NCBI GenBank assembly: GCA_024734495.1
Contig: JALMQS010000102.1
Location: 8,770,101-8,834,100, forward strand
DNA length: 64,000 nt
Reading direction: 5' to 3'
From: Forficula auricularia
Lineage: Eukaryota; Arthropoda; Insecta; Dermaptera; Forficulidae
Position numbers and translations under genes: made by a program. Numbering within the stretch: position 1 is the first letter of the stretch; every line of letters starts with the position of its first letter. Below the pieces are notes generated by a model, which worked only from the letters and a program-made list of their open reading frames with translations, was not told where the DNA came from and did no database searches. Shown here in pieces: positions 34,201-44,700 of this stretch.

Positions 34201-36155
34201 TGAGGTACTTCTTCTAGCCTCTAGATAGCTTAAGTTTCAAATTCCAAAGCTCTGCGACTTACATATATGAGATATTAACGATTCAAATACTTTTTACTCC
34301 TAATTTACATCCCCTTCCTTTATTCCAATCGGATTAAAATTTATACAACTGCTCTGCCAAATTAATTCATTAATCTATTTTTTTTTCTTTCTAGGATGTT
34401 CTCTGATTCTAAGCATTATTATATGGGGTGCAAATTTCAACATAAATCTTGCATCGAACATCGCTTATATGGAAACAATCGCAGGGTATTTCGATGTTAT
34501 TAGTTCATCATTGAACTTTTCATTCTGGTAATTTTCTTTTCATTCAAACTTGGTTCAAGATTATTGTTTCTACTTGAGAATAAGTGTAAAGTATTCCAAT
34601 AGCGAACTTGTTAATGTGATGAGAAAAAGAAATTAAGGTAGTTCTTTCACAAATGCAAAAAATCAAGAAGTCTTCAAGGCTAGAATCTGTGGAGAGAAGC
34701 CTTCAAGCATAAAAGATTAAGAAATTCTCTTGCCATCCTGGATGCTAACAGAAGAGAGCATTAAAACTAATAGCCTCTTCTTTTTGCTGTATAATAAGAT
34801 AGATACTTCCATGGCACTTGTTCTGACAAGTTAACGTCCAGCAATCTAAAAGTACAATTTCGCTGGAACTGTCCTGGCTGGAATTGACTGGCAATCGTTA
34901 CTGCTTGTATTTTTCTCGACACCACACACATACGTGCGAATGTGTAACATGGATTCTAATACCATTCTAGCGTTTTTATTTGGAAGTGGAAGAGGAAATT
35001 ATGTTTATTTTAAAAAGATCTAGCTCCTATAGCATATTCCAATCTATGAAAGTGATTGATTTTTCGCTAATTTAATAATTGCCCACTTGCGGAAGAGATA
35101 GAGAAACTTTTTTAGAGTTAACCCAATGTGGTTCGATTTTGTTTTAAGAATGGGGAAAGAAGATATAGTTTGAACCAGGGCTGTGGAGTCGGAGTCAGGA
35201 GGAATTTTTGGCTGGAGGAGTCACGAGTCGGGAAAAATGTGTCGACTCCGACTCCAACTTCGGGAACTCTCATTTTTTTGTTTTCAAAAGAAATTTTTTT
35301 TCAAGTTTAATATTGGAAATTGGCAAAATTCTTTTTCATGGTATGAAGACTTATATGAAATGGGATCTCAGGTAAATGAATAAGGGTTAATTTCGTTTTC
35401 CAAATTTACCTGCCAAACGTTTTTCAGAAAAATATTTTACTGTTTTATTTTGGAAAATTGACAAAGCGTGGTTTATTTGTATGAATTTTCTCATGCTATT
35501 CAGTACATATTAAACGCCAGTTAATTTTAATTTACAAAAAGTTTCGCTATAAATCAACAGAGTACTCTCTTAGTTTAATTGAATACACATAACTTATAAA
35601 TTTCAAGTTGGGATTTTATTTAGTTGGCAAGCTGAAATGCTCTGACAGATATGATATCGAGGTTCCCGTTAATTTTGAATGGAACCCTAAAAGAAAGGGT
35701 CCCGAGTCTCGTTCAAGTTTTTCCTCTATTAGATTTTAGAAACAAATAAAAATTTGCAAAATATGAAAAAGAATATTATAATTTAGCATATTTCCGAAGC
35801 GAAAAGGATTTTAGCTATATTTTAATTTCATAAAAGATTGAAGAAAATATTTTTTTTAAATTAAAAATACTGTCTTAAATGTCATCTCAAAAAACTCAAT
35901 TAGAAAAACTCTATTTATACTAAACATTATAATAATATGATACTTTACACCTCAAATATTGTTTTTTTTAAATAATTTATATTTCTATTATATTAAAATA
36001 AATTTTGAAATTTCAGGTTCCTGCTTATTGCCTCCTTCTTTCATGCAATTAATATTGGAGCTCTAGCTTATCGTCGATATTTACTGAATAATTTGCCAGA
36101 AGTTAAAGTAATAGAAATCGATGATAATAATGACGGAGGCATTTTTCTCTATTAA
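28218..36155 (+). CDS. Clarin-like four-transmembrane protein
   Basis: Five exons join in frame: 28218-28437, 33291-33449, 33516-33704, 34395-34527 and 36017-36155, giving 279 residues ending at TAA 36155. Hydrophobic helices fall at about residues 9-30, 141-163, 168-198 and 222-250. The loop after helix 1 carries ELNYGLFSGM, which matches the YGLF-G motif of clarins. The first loop also has Cys residues (CLMDLNICAWSCIP). Clarins are tetraspan membrane proteins related to the claudin/PMP22 group. In vertebrates they act in sensory hair cells, and insect members are little characterised. The start is the first ATG of the frame, followed at once by a hydrophobic helix, consistent with a type IV topology. 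The clarin assignment is by motif and topology. A poly-A signal AATAAA lies at about 36341. Confidence 0.8.
28438..29149. other. Clarin intron 1, first part
   Basis: This is AT-rich DNA with an AAATAAAT microsatellite at about 28955-28975 and no recognisable element ends or exons. Confidence 0.45.
29158..29539 (-). mobile_element. Short hAT derivative with 8-bp target duplication
   Basis: TAGTGATGTTATGAATGT at the left and the inverse of ACATTCGTAACATCTCTA at the right are terminal inverted repeats with few differences. The flanks are ATGTATTT (29150-29157) and GTGTATTT (29540-29547), seven of eight bases identical, as expected for hAT. The 382-bp element keeps part of the transposase on the minus strand. 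Confidence 0.85.
29175..29534 (-). pseudogene. hAT transposase C-terminal remnant
   Basis: The frame contains a Ser/Asp/Glu-rich linker (DSSSEDEGSDLESEDN) and then INWWKTKLKYDKLSDLARKY, followed by LSAPPTSVSKI. W-W, then L-x-x-L-A-x-x-Y-L and P-x-T-S-V-x, is the core of the hAT dimerisation domain. The apparent N-terminus is read-through of the terminal repeat and not a real protein start. The catalytic domain is missing. Confidence 0.85.
29548..30955. other. Clarin intron 1, no recognised feature
   Basis: This is AT-rich DNA with scattered short frames. No terminal repeats, exons or RNA genes were found. Confidence 0.4.
30960..31079 (+). mobile_element. Helitron-like 3' end
   Basis: GATGCCCGCCAAAGGCAGGC, followed by GTCGCTGCTAG and then T, has the GC hairpin plus CTAG-T arrangement of a Helitron 3' terminus, similar to 25132 and 25406 but without the G-rich tract. 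An inverted copy of the repeat 23690-24190 begins at 31085. Confidence 0.55.
31085..31330 (-). repeat. Inverted copy of the 23690-24190 repeat
   Basis: ATTAAACGAGCAAAAATTAT starts it and AACCAGGTCTCAATTTGATA lies near its far end. It is AT-rich and non-coding. Confidence 0.6.
31443..31552. repeat. Palindrome in clarin intron 1
   Basis: GGTAAAAAGGTCGATTATTA, followed by TTTGGAGCTAGGATTAAATA, pairs with the inverse TTTAATCATAGCTGCAAATA and AAAATCGACATTTTTACC. Arms are about 43 bases with a 25-base AT loop. Confidence 0.75.
32033..32611. mobile_element. Foldback MITE, arms ~270 bp, clarin intron 1
   Basis: CACACTAGGGTGGTCCTTAT, followed by TTTGGGTATTTTC, is inverted at the right (GAAAATACCCAAAATAAGGA, then CCAGTCTAGTG). 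The pairing continues inward over CTGTAGACTTTATTCTTATA and TTTTGGAGT, so nearly the whole element is one hairpin. No protein is encoded. The superfamily is unclear because no clean target duplication is seen. Confidence 0.85.
32987..33035. repeat. Poly-G followed by poly-C
   Basis: A run of about 21 G is separated by GT or TC from a run of about 17 C. It can fold as a hairpin or G-quadruplex and is likely to be length-variable or misassembled. Confidence 0.8.
33705..34394. other. Clarin intron 3
   Basis: This is AT-rich DNA with no recognised element. Confidence 0.5.
34528..36016. other. Clarin intron 4, possible TTAA and hAT ends
   Basis: TTAAGGTAGTTCTTTC at about 34635 resembles the left end of the TTAA elements at 46066 and 56985, without a visible partner. 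A hAT-like end lies at about 35176. The rest is AT-rich. Confidence 0.5.
35176..35280 (+). mobile_element. hAT-like terminal fragment
   Basis: CAGGGCTGTGGAGTCGGAGT is a terminus found in many hAT elements. TCGACTCCGACTCCAACTTC follows about 55 bases later and is partly its inverse. No full element or transposase is seen. Confidence 0.6.
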
Positions 36156-37969
36156 AATATATGTATAATATAAAAAAAATCATAAATAACTTACTCTAAC
36201 ATTGATTAGAAAAGTCAAAAGTCGCAGTTCGCTATTCACACTTACACCCTAACTATCTATTTAACGTATTTCCTTAGAACATTATTTTCGATTTATTTTA
36301 AATATTTAGATGAAAATATATATATATTAATGAACAAATCAATAAAAATAATCGCTTTGTTTACACATGGTCCAACATAGATAACAACGCTGGTTTATGT
36401 TCGTGTAAACTGTCCTTAATATTAGTTCTGTAGCTGGTGTAGTGTCGTAGTCAAGGGGTTTAATAACCCCCCCTCCCACACACACAATTCACCCCTGTCG
36501 CCCCATGATCCAGGGCCATGGAAAATATCCTAATAAAAGTTTCATTTCATTAAGATAAGAGTTTTAGAATGATACCGCCAAAAAACGAACAAAATTTTCC
36601 TCCTTTTTAATATTCGTTTAAATTTACAAATCGCATTTGTTAGACCACGTGCAACTTTTTTTATTTTGTAATTTCAAATACATATAATAGTTTTAAGCTC
36701 TTAATAGCAAAGGCTATAAGAAACCTCAAAGCGTCACCCGAAAGATAACCAAGTCCGTTGTAACCCTAATTTGGAAGCTCACTTGAACGGCTCAGATACC
36801 CCCCGCTTCCAAATTTATTTAACATCTATTCAGGGCAAGTGAGCACACACATGGCCAAATGCATCTCTTGATTTTTGCGAGTTCTAAGCCACGCAGAACG
36901 GCACGATCTCGAGGTGGATTGGTCAAAGATCGTGTTCAATGGGTTAGAGTTTTTTGATAAACAGCTTTAGTAAACTATTAGTTTGTTTTTGATTGTAAGA
37001 AAATTTTTGAAAGAAAGGCACGCCAAATTAAACTTTTTTATTGGCAGCTTATTTTCATATGCTAAAGTTTTGAATTTAATAATATAATATGAATGAAGTT
37101 TAGAATTATTTTAAATAGTTGTTTTCCTTTTCCTCTTGGATAACAGCAAAACATTACAAATTTCTAGCTCCCACACTGTCTGTGTATGTGATTTCATTCT
37201 GCATTTAGTAAAAAATCAGAGTCAATACTGAATTTTAAGGCTTTAATAAACACCAAAGTTAAGCCTCAAATAAACAAAGCAAATGTAATAAAAATTAAAA
37301 AAATAAGATCTATATGATTCATAAATATAAAAAAAGGAAAAAAATTATAAGGAAAATTATTTGAAAATAAATAAATAAATAAATTTTAAAATTATTTATT
37401 CGGATAAAATTATTTGAGAAATATGTCGATTAAAATTTTCGACTAAACTTAATTATTTTATGAATAATTGTAATTGATGTTGAAAATTATATCCTATTAA
37501 ACAATTATACTATGCTAATTTTAACAAAATTATAGAAAAAAAAAAAAATAGAAAATAAATCAAAGCTTTAAATCGATATATATATATATATATCTTTATT
37601 CCTAAATCATTTAAAATATAATCGGCATAATCTTCTTTCTTATAACAATAATTTCTCTTTGCATTATGTCAAAGATAGTTTCAAGAAATATGTATAATAT
37701 AAAACCTTTTCCCCACACATTTAAAATGTTTTAAGCCACTTGATTAACAAGTTTAAAAGAGTTAGTAAAAGTGAGAAAATAAAATAAAATCTTAGATATG
37801 TAGCAGGAAATTTGATTTTTACTCCTCAAAAAGATCCCGAACATGTTCGTAACGTCTACTACGAACGAATCAATTTTAATTTCGAAAGGAATAACATTTT
37901 AATATGAATATAATTTTTTTTTATTTTAATGTATAAAAAAACTTAAATAAATTTAAATAATTAAAATAG
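36156..37969. other. Spacer between clarin and eIF3a
   Basis: This holds the 3' UTR of the clarin-like gene (AATAAA at about 36341), C-rich tracts at about 36465, and an AT microsatellite at about 37577. No gene or tRNA is evident. Confidence 0.5.
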
Positions 37970-38507
37970 CACTGTTCGACAAAAGATTTTCCCCGTAAAC
38001 CTAACAATGGATTCCAGTAGAGTTTTCTACGCTGATTATCATGCAATTTCCCGATTTTTTACAACAAGTCAGAGTTTTGAGATATTATCAGTCAAAGTGA
38101 CTTTTTGATTTTCAAATTACCACTTGTCTTCAGCTCAATTAGAACTCGAGTTATAACTAAAAAATCAAAACTACATGAATATAAAGGATAATAAACATAA
38201 GGTAATAGTTTTTTAGTTATAACTCGAGTTCTAATTGAGCTAAATACCAGTGGTAATTTGAAAACCATAGAGGAAGCAGTTTTCTATTACGTCAACAAAA
38301 TATTTTGATTTCAAATATTTCTGTTTAATATTTAATGGGACTCGAAAATAGGTCAAAATGGCCTTTTTTGTCAGTTTGACAGATAATAAAACTCTGACGT
38401 GTTGTAAAAAATCGGGAAATCGCATGATAATCAGCGTATACAACTCTACTGGAATTCATTGTTAGGTTTACAAGGAGAATTTTTGTTTAATTTTTGTCGA
38501 GCTGTGT
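37970..38507. mobile_element. Foldback MITE downstream of eIF3a
   Basis: CACTGTTCGACAAAAGATTT opens and TTTTTGTCGAGCTGTG closes the element. Long inner arms pair over CTACGCTGATTATCATGCAA, TTTCCCGATTTTTTACAAC and AGCTCAATTAGAACTCGAGT. One arm has a ~60-base segment with no partner. It is non-coding and lies about 250 bases beyond the eIF3a stop. Confidence 0.85.
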
Positions 38508-38754
38508 AATCTAACCTTTGTTTAATTCGAAAGTAAAATAAATTAAACATAGAAATTTAGAAAGAAAATTGTTTGGAAAAAAAAGAGATGAATTTTATTT
38601 TAAAACTATTTATTCGAATAAAATTAATATGAAAAATAGTTAAAATGGATATGATAGGGAAATAGTTTTGGAAGTGTGTAAAATGGAAGCCAGGACGGAT
38701 TTCTGCACCTGGATACGGATGAAAATATTAATGACATAGTGTCTCTGAGTAGGA

Positions 38755-41700
38755 TTAACGTCGACTAACTCTATGCCAGTTGCCATCTTCTTCATTTCCT
38801 CCAGGACCAGAATTGTTGACGCCTCCAGCCGTTTGTTCGGGCGCTCGCGCTGCGAGATCAGCAAAATAAATTTCATAATTTTTTTAATTGTAATTAAACA
38901 AAAAATAAATAAATAAAAATAAATAAAAAATAAAATAATAAATTGCCTTCAGAAAAAAATTAAAATTAAAATAAATAAATTATATAAAAAACCATTGCAA
39001 ATTGCAAAAAAAAAAAATATCCAAGAAAAACAAAATAAAAAAATTTCTTATTTAAAATTTTTTTATTCTAGTTGATTAGATATATAAAAGTAATTTTATT
39101 TATATACACTATATTTTAAAACTAGTTTCCTTTCAAGAAAGAAATGTAATGTAATATCTATGAAATGAATTAAAAGCTAAAAATAAGCTAAATAAAAATT
39201 AAAAAAATTATTCAAGTATTATTTTATTAAAATAAATTATTTTCAAAATGTTAATTTCTGTAAAAGTGTATTTTTGTATTTAACATAGTTAATCATATAA
39301 TAGATAAAATTAGGTTAGAAAAAATATGGATATTAAAAAAACTAAGACCAGTTACCATAAGGAATTTTTCCAGTTAAACCACCCATAGAGAGAATATATA
39401 AAATTAACAAAAAGCTAAGGGTGTCGTTTACTTTCTCGGGGGGTGAACCGCGACCTAATATGGTGTACACCTACTTCCACTTTCATTTCCAAGTAGAAGA
39501 CAATAGATGAAGGGTCATTATCTAATTAATTCCATAAACGTTTACACCTAATTCCAATCGCGGTTCACCCCTCGACTTTCACCTAATAGTGACAAAGTGA
39601 AAGTAAATGGGTATAAACTTAGAGAGAGAGAGAAGCTCCACAAATGTCTTCAGACTTCGGAAGAGGAATTCAATACTTCAACATATATTTAATAAATAAT
39701 GATATAGATATAAGTAAAAGTAAAAACATGATGAATCATGGTGTACCTAATAAATAATTTGAGTTCCTTTTCTATTCAAAAACGTTAATTTTTTTTCCTG
39801 AAAGAAATTCTTATTGACTCTCGCTATTGACATTTCACTCACGTCTCAATTAATAGAGGGTTGAAACATAGTATACATAATTTCTATTCTCACCCTGGGT
39901 GTAATATTTTCATTTACTTATATTTATTTGTATATAAATGAGCCTGGGATTATGAAAGTGGTCTCAGTCATATATTGTTAGTTTCGAGATACCTATTTAA
40001 ATTTTTGCAAAATAGAAAAGATTTAAATTCTGTATTAGGAAACAATTACAAATCAATTTAACGGTTCACTTTTTGCAATTTTTGTGAAAGTGACTTCACA
40101 ATATGTGTATTTTAAATGAATGCAAAACAAAATATGAGAAATTCATTTCCATTCATTTTTTTTTCTTTTTCTTTTAGATTTTTGACTGTCACTATTGCAT
40201 AAACAGTGGCACAATGAAAGTCAACTTTCCAAATCAAGCTCCCCGCCTCCAACTTTAAAATAAAAATAGTCTAGTTAATCCTTAGAAAATAAAAATATAA
40301 ACTAAGAATAACAGAATAAAACAAGAATTTTTAAAAGAATCAAAAAAAAAATATACAAAGGGGTATATTTAATCATAATTTAGCCTTAGTTTACACCTAA
40401 AGTTCGCGTACTGAATTAGTGTGCACCAAATTTAATACAAGAGCGTTTACATCAAGTTTATTTCGAAAATCACAAATATGAATATGGTTCTATTATTGGG
40501 GAAAATCAGTCGTTGATGCAAGAGACGCTCTTTATCTGGGAACAAAAACATTTTTCCCCATCAGAATATGTTTGGTTATTTTTTTGATCCCCGTTAACGA
40601 GCATACATAATCACTGGGACCCAGAATATTAAAAATGCAAAAACAAACCGCCCAAAAGGGGGGGGGGGTCAAAAAATGAAAATCTAGGCCCTTGGACCAA
40701 ACTCAACTAGAAGTGTATGGTAAAGTCAAGTGGATGGCCATATCAGAACGTGTCAATTTATTTTGATTTTTGTAGGTGGCCGGCAATTTTTTTATTCCCT
40801 TGAAGCACAGTTTTTAGAGCTATAGCAAAGGTAGCTTGTGCGTTCCAGTAACAAGAACTACATGGCGCGCAAATTTCAATTTACCGACTAAAACGCTTTC
40901 GGTTAATCAATGTTTTGGTTGATCGGTGTTCGAATAATCGATGCTCCACTGTAATTTACATTGAATTTTCAAATAGATGCCATCCCTATTGTGATTTTCG
41001 CCAATAGTAAAGAACAAAATATATTGACAATATCAATATATGTTAGTACATTTAATTTTTGAAAAATGGTGGACCTCTTAATACACTTGAATTTACACTA
41101 ATTGATAGATGGATACGCAAACTATTTTGATCCAGTAGGATTCTTAGAACGAATATGCATTCTTTATTCCGGAAATTTGTTAAGAATTAATAATTTGGTC
41201 AGCGTAGTAAGGTTAAGGTGTAAACTAATGCTTGATTATCATAATTGTTAGTAAATAATCTTCTCATATAAATATTAGTAAAGCCTTTATTAATAGTTTT
41301 TCAAATAAAGTATCATATAATTAATTTTAATTATACATATTTCTATATTCGTAGATTAGTATTTAAGAAATTGTACATGGTATATAGTTATCGAGAAACA
41401 GGAATGGTTTATAATAAAATCCAAATAATTGTAAGTTGAACAAATGTGCTAGAATGTTACTCTATATAAAGTTTATTGCTTTATATGGATATGAATTCTA
41501 TTTCCACTCACGTCTGTTTTCTCGAAGTGGTGGGGCAGATGCAGGCTCTTCAGCACGCCTCTGTGGTGTTGCTGGAGCTTGGGGTCCTGGTCTACGCATT
41601 GAGGTACCGCTTGGAGCGGACGAGTCCTTACTAGAACGCCAAGAATCTCTTTCTGGTGGTGGTCCACCTGCTCCACTTCTATCTCCTCCAATTCTTCGGC

Positions 41701-44700
41701 TTCTTCTATCATCATCTTCAGGCTCACTTGCCTTAGATCGCCAACTACCTCCTCCTCCGCCTCCGCCAGTGTTTGCCTAGATTAAGAGGAATTTTAACGT
41801 TTTATTATTATCTATAATAGACATATATTAAATAGTTATATTAAATAATTATTCTTATTTAATCAAAATGGCAAACAATTTATTTGAGCTAGTTGAAAAA
41901 AAAATGTTGAAAAACCTTAAAATCACAGAAAGTAAATCTGTTAAGAAAGGTGAGAATCGCATGTTTTTGTAAAAAAAAATCAACTAAAAAAATATGAATT
42001 TTTAATTTAATCTATTTATATACAGGGTGTTTCAGGAGGAATAGTTAATATTTTAGAAGGTGATAGTATAGACGGATTGCAATAAAAAATGCCATATAAC
42101 ATATGTGTCCAATTTTTACTGAGTACAGATTCATTTTCGTTTCGTGTCTTTGTACACCAGTTGCTATGGGCGTATTTATCGAATGTCACCAGTAGAGTGT
42201 TGATGTTCAAGTTGTGAAGTTGTGAAGTTTACATTAAAGTTTTCATTTTGATTTGTTGGCCAAGTCTACTGTATTATAGCGTGTAAATATATAGGACGTA
42301 TTTACACATGCTGAGTATGCCGATATTGGGTTACATACTAACAGATGAATCTCTGTAGTTATATGGCATTTTTTATTGCAATTCCTCTATACTACCACCA
42401 CTTAAAATATTTATTATTCCTCCTGAAATACCCTATAAATATATAAAAAATTATGGTGATAAAAATTACATTTGAGATTATGTATTTTTTTTTTTTTTTT
42501 CAAAAATTAGAATTCTCAAAAATCTGGAAATTACTCCAAGTTTGAATTGAAAGAGTAAATCAAAGAGGGTGTACTCTGATCAAATGAACATATACCAGGT
42601 GAGTTTTATTATCTTGAGACAGTCTTATAACTCAAAAATAGTGCATTATATGAAAAAAAGTTTCAAATAAAAGTTTATTTAGATCAGGAGGGAAACCAAA
42701 CTATGCTATTGTTTGTCGACCCAGAACAAGCTTTCAAGGGTATTTCGAGGTCAAGTTGTTTTTTTAAATGGAAACCTATGTTTCTGTACATATTCTGAAT
42801 CTACAAAAAAAACTGAACAACTTTTATTAGAACTATTTTTTATACGACATCAAATAATAAAAAATATTAAGTCAATTAGATCTCAAAAAAATTTAATAAT
42901 TATTTTTAACAATCATTCAACTTAATTATCAAATAATAATGATCAAATAATTAATTATTAAATTATAAAAAAATAGTTCTAATAAAAGGTGTTGTTTTTT
43001 TTTTTTTTTTTGTAGATTCAGAATATGTACAGAAACATTTAGGTTTCCATTTAAAAAACAGAAATTGACGTCCAAATACCCTTGAAAGCTTGATCTAGGT
43101 CGAAAAACAATAGCGTAGTTTAGTTTCTCCCCTGATATAAATAAACTTTTATTTGAAACTTTTTTTTCATATAATCCACTGTTTTTGAGTTATAAGACTG
43201 TCTCAAGATAAAAAAAAACTCACCCGCTATATATCAGTGGCGTGCTATGGATGTTGTGCATCCCAAAAATTTCAAAACATCAAAGAATAATTTCATAGCT
43301 TGCCATGAAGAAATCTAATATAAAATATGAAAAATTCTGCTTTTATCGATTAATTTTACAAAAAGGAGGGAAAAATAAAATAACATTTTAAAAATTTAAG
43401 GGTTCTTTTTTAGACAGCATCCCCTGGTTGAAATGTTACCGCCCATCACTGATATATATGAATAGACAGGGTGATTGATAAGTTTCTCCAGGGTTTTTTC
43501 GACTCACTTTATTAAGCGAATTTAAACACACAGAAAGCTTTTTCTTCCAGTGATATATTTTCGATAAGAATGTCCTCTAGTGAGTAAATCTACATATACA
43601 ACAAGGTGATTATTAGCAATATTTATTTGCATCTATCAGGGGGCACCATCTTTAATGTACTCTTAAAAATTCTCGGCAAGAAAACCTTTCAGTTTTAAAT
43701 ACAATTAAATAATATTTTGGTGTGATTAATAAGTAGTTTGTAATTTATATGATATAAATTAAAGATTGTGTTTATTATTATTTATTTCCAAATATAATTA
43801 CTAAGCTCTTGGGTGAATATTTATATTAGAAAGAAGATTTTTGAAACTAAACCAACCACAAATAAAAGCATTTTAAGAATAAGACACAATGTTTAATTTT
43901 TTTTTTCTTTTGAAGTTATACTTCGATTAAGATAATAAAAGTTTAATATTTGCAATACGATCTCCACGGTCATCACGCCATGCTCCTCTATCATTCCGGT
44001 CATTACGATCGATTCGGTCATTACGATCGACTCGGTCATTACGCTCATCGCGAACATTTCGGTCATTACGTTCAATCCGGTCATTGCGGTCATCGCGACC
44101 ATTTCTCTCAATACGATCATTTCGGTCGCGATCTCCACGTTCATCTCGTTCTCCTTGTCGTTCACGATCACGATCTCGATTTTCTTTTTCAACTGGTGCA
44201 TCCCGTTCAGAACCTCCTCGGCGCCAAGAATCTAGTTTGCTGTCTGGTTCCCGGGCTAGAAAGAAAATAACAAATAATAATAAATTTGTTTTTGGTTGTA
44301 ATTTAAATTAAAATGAGCTGAATACATATTAGTCGTCGAAAATTTACAACTTTCTTTCGAGTAGATGATTTTTGCATCAATACGCAGCGCAAAGTCTAAC
44401 TGTGTAAAATATGATCCCGATTGGAAAAAATGCCTAAAATTTCAACCCCCCCGTCATCATTGGTATTTGATTATTTATTGCTTATATTATATTGTCATCG
44501 CAATTCTTGCAAACTTGAAAAAAAAATCAAATCCATAGAAGTAGGTCAAATTTCGATTAAAAAACTTCTATCAAGACAGGACAGACAGAAGAACCAAGTT
44601 AAATAAAAGGCTGTAAAAAGAGCTTTGTTTATTATAAAAAGTATAGACATTTTTTTTACTTAGGGAAAGTGGTGTAGCTTTTAGGTGAAACATGATATTA

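Noticed and set aside
38640..38876. A separate small gene on the minus strand (frame beginning MKFILLISQRERPNKR)
   Set aside because: The same DNA read in another frame is the last eIF3a exon with a correct acceptor and stop. The long frame is a shadow.
41436..41780. A Gly/Pro-rich plus-strand protein
   Set aside because: It is the complement of eIF3a exon 7 and has no support of its own.
43950..44311. His/Tyr- and Ser/Arg-rich plus-strand frames
   Set aside because: They are the complement of the Arg-Asp repeat exon of eIF3a, whose frame is continuous with neighbouring exons.
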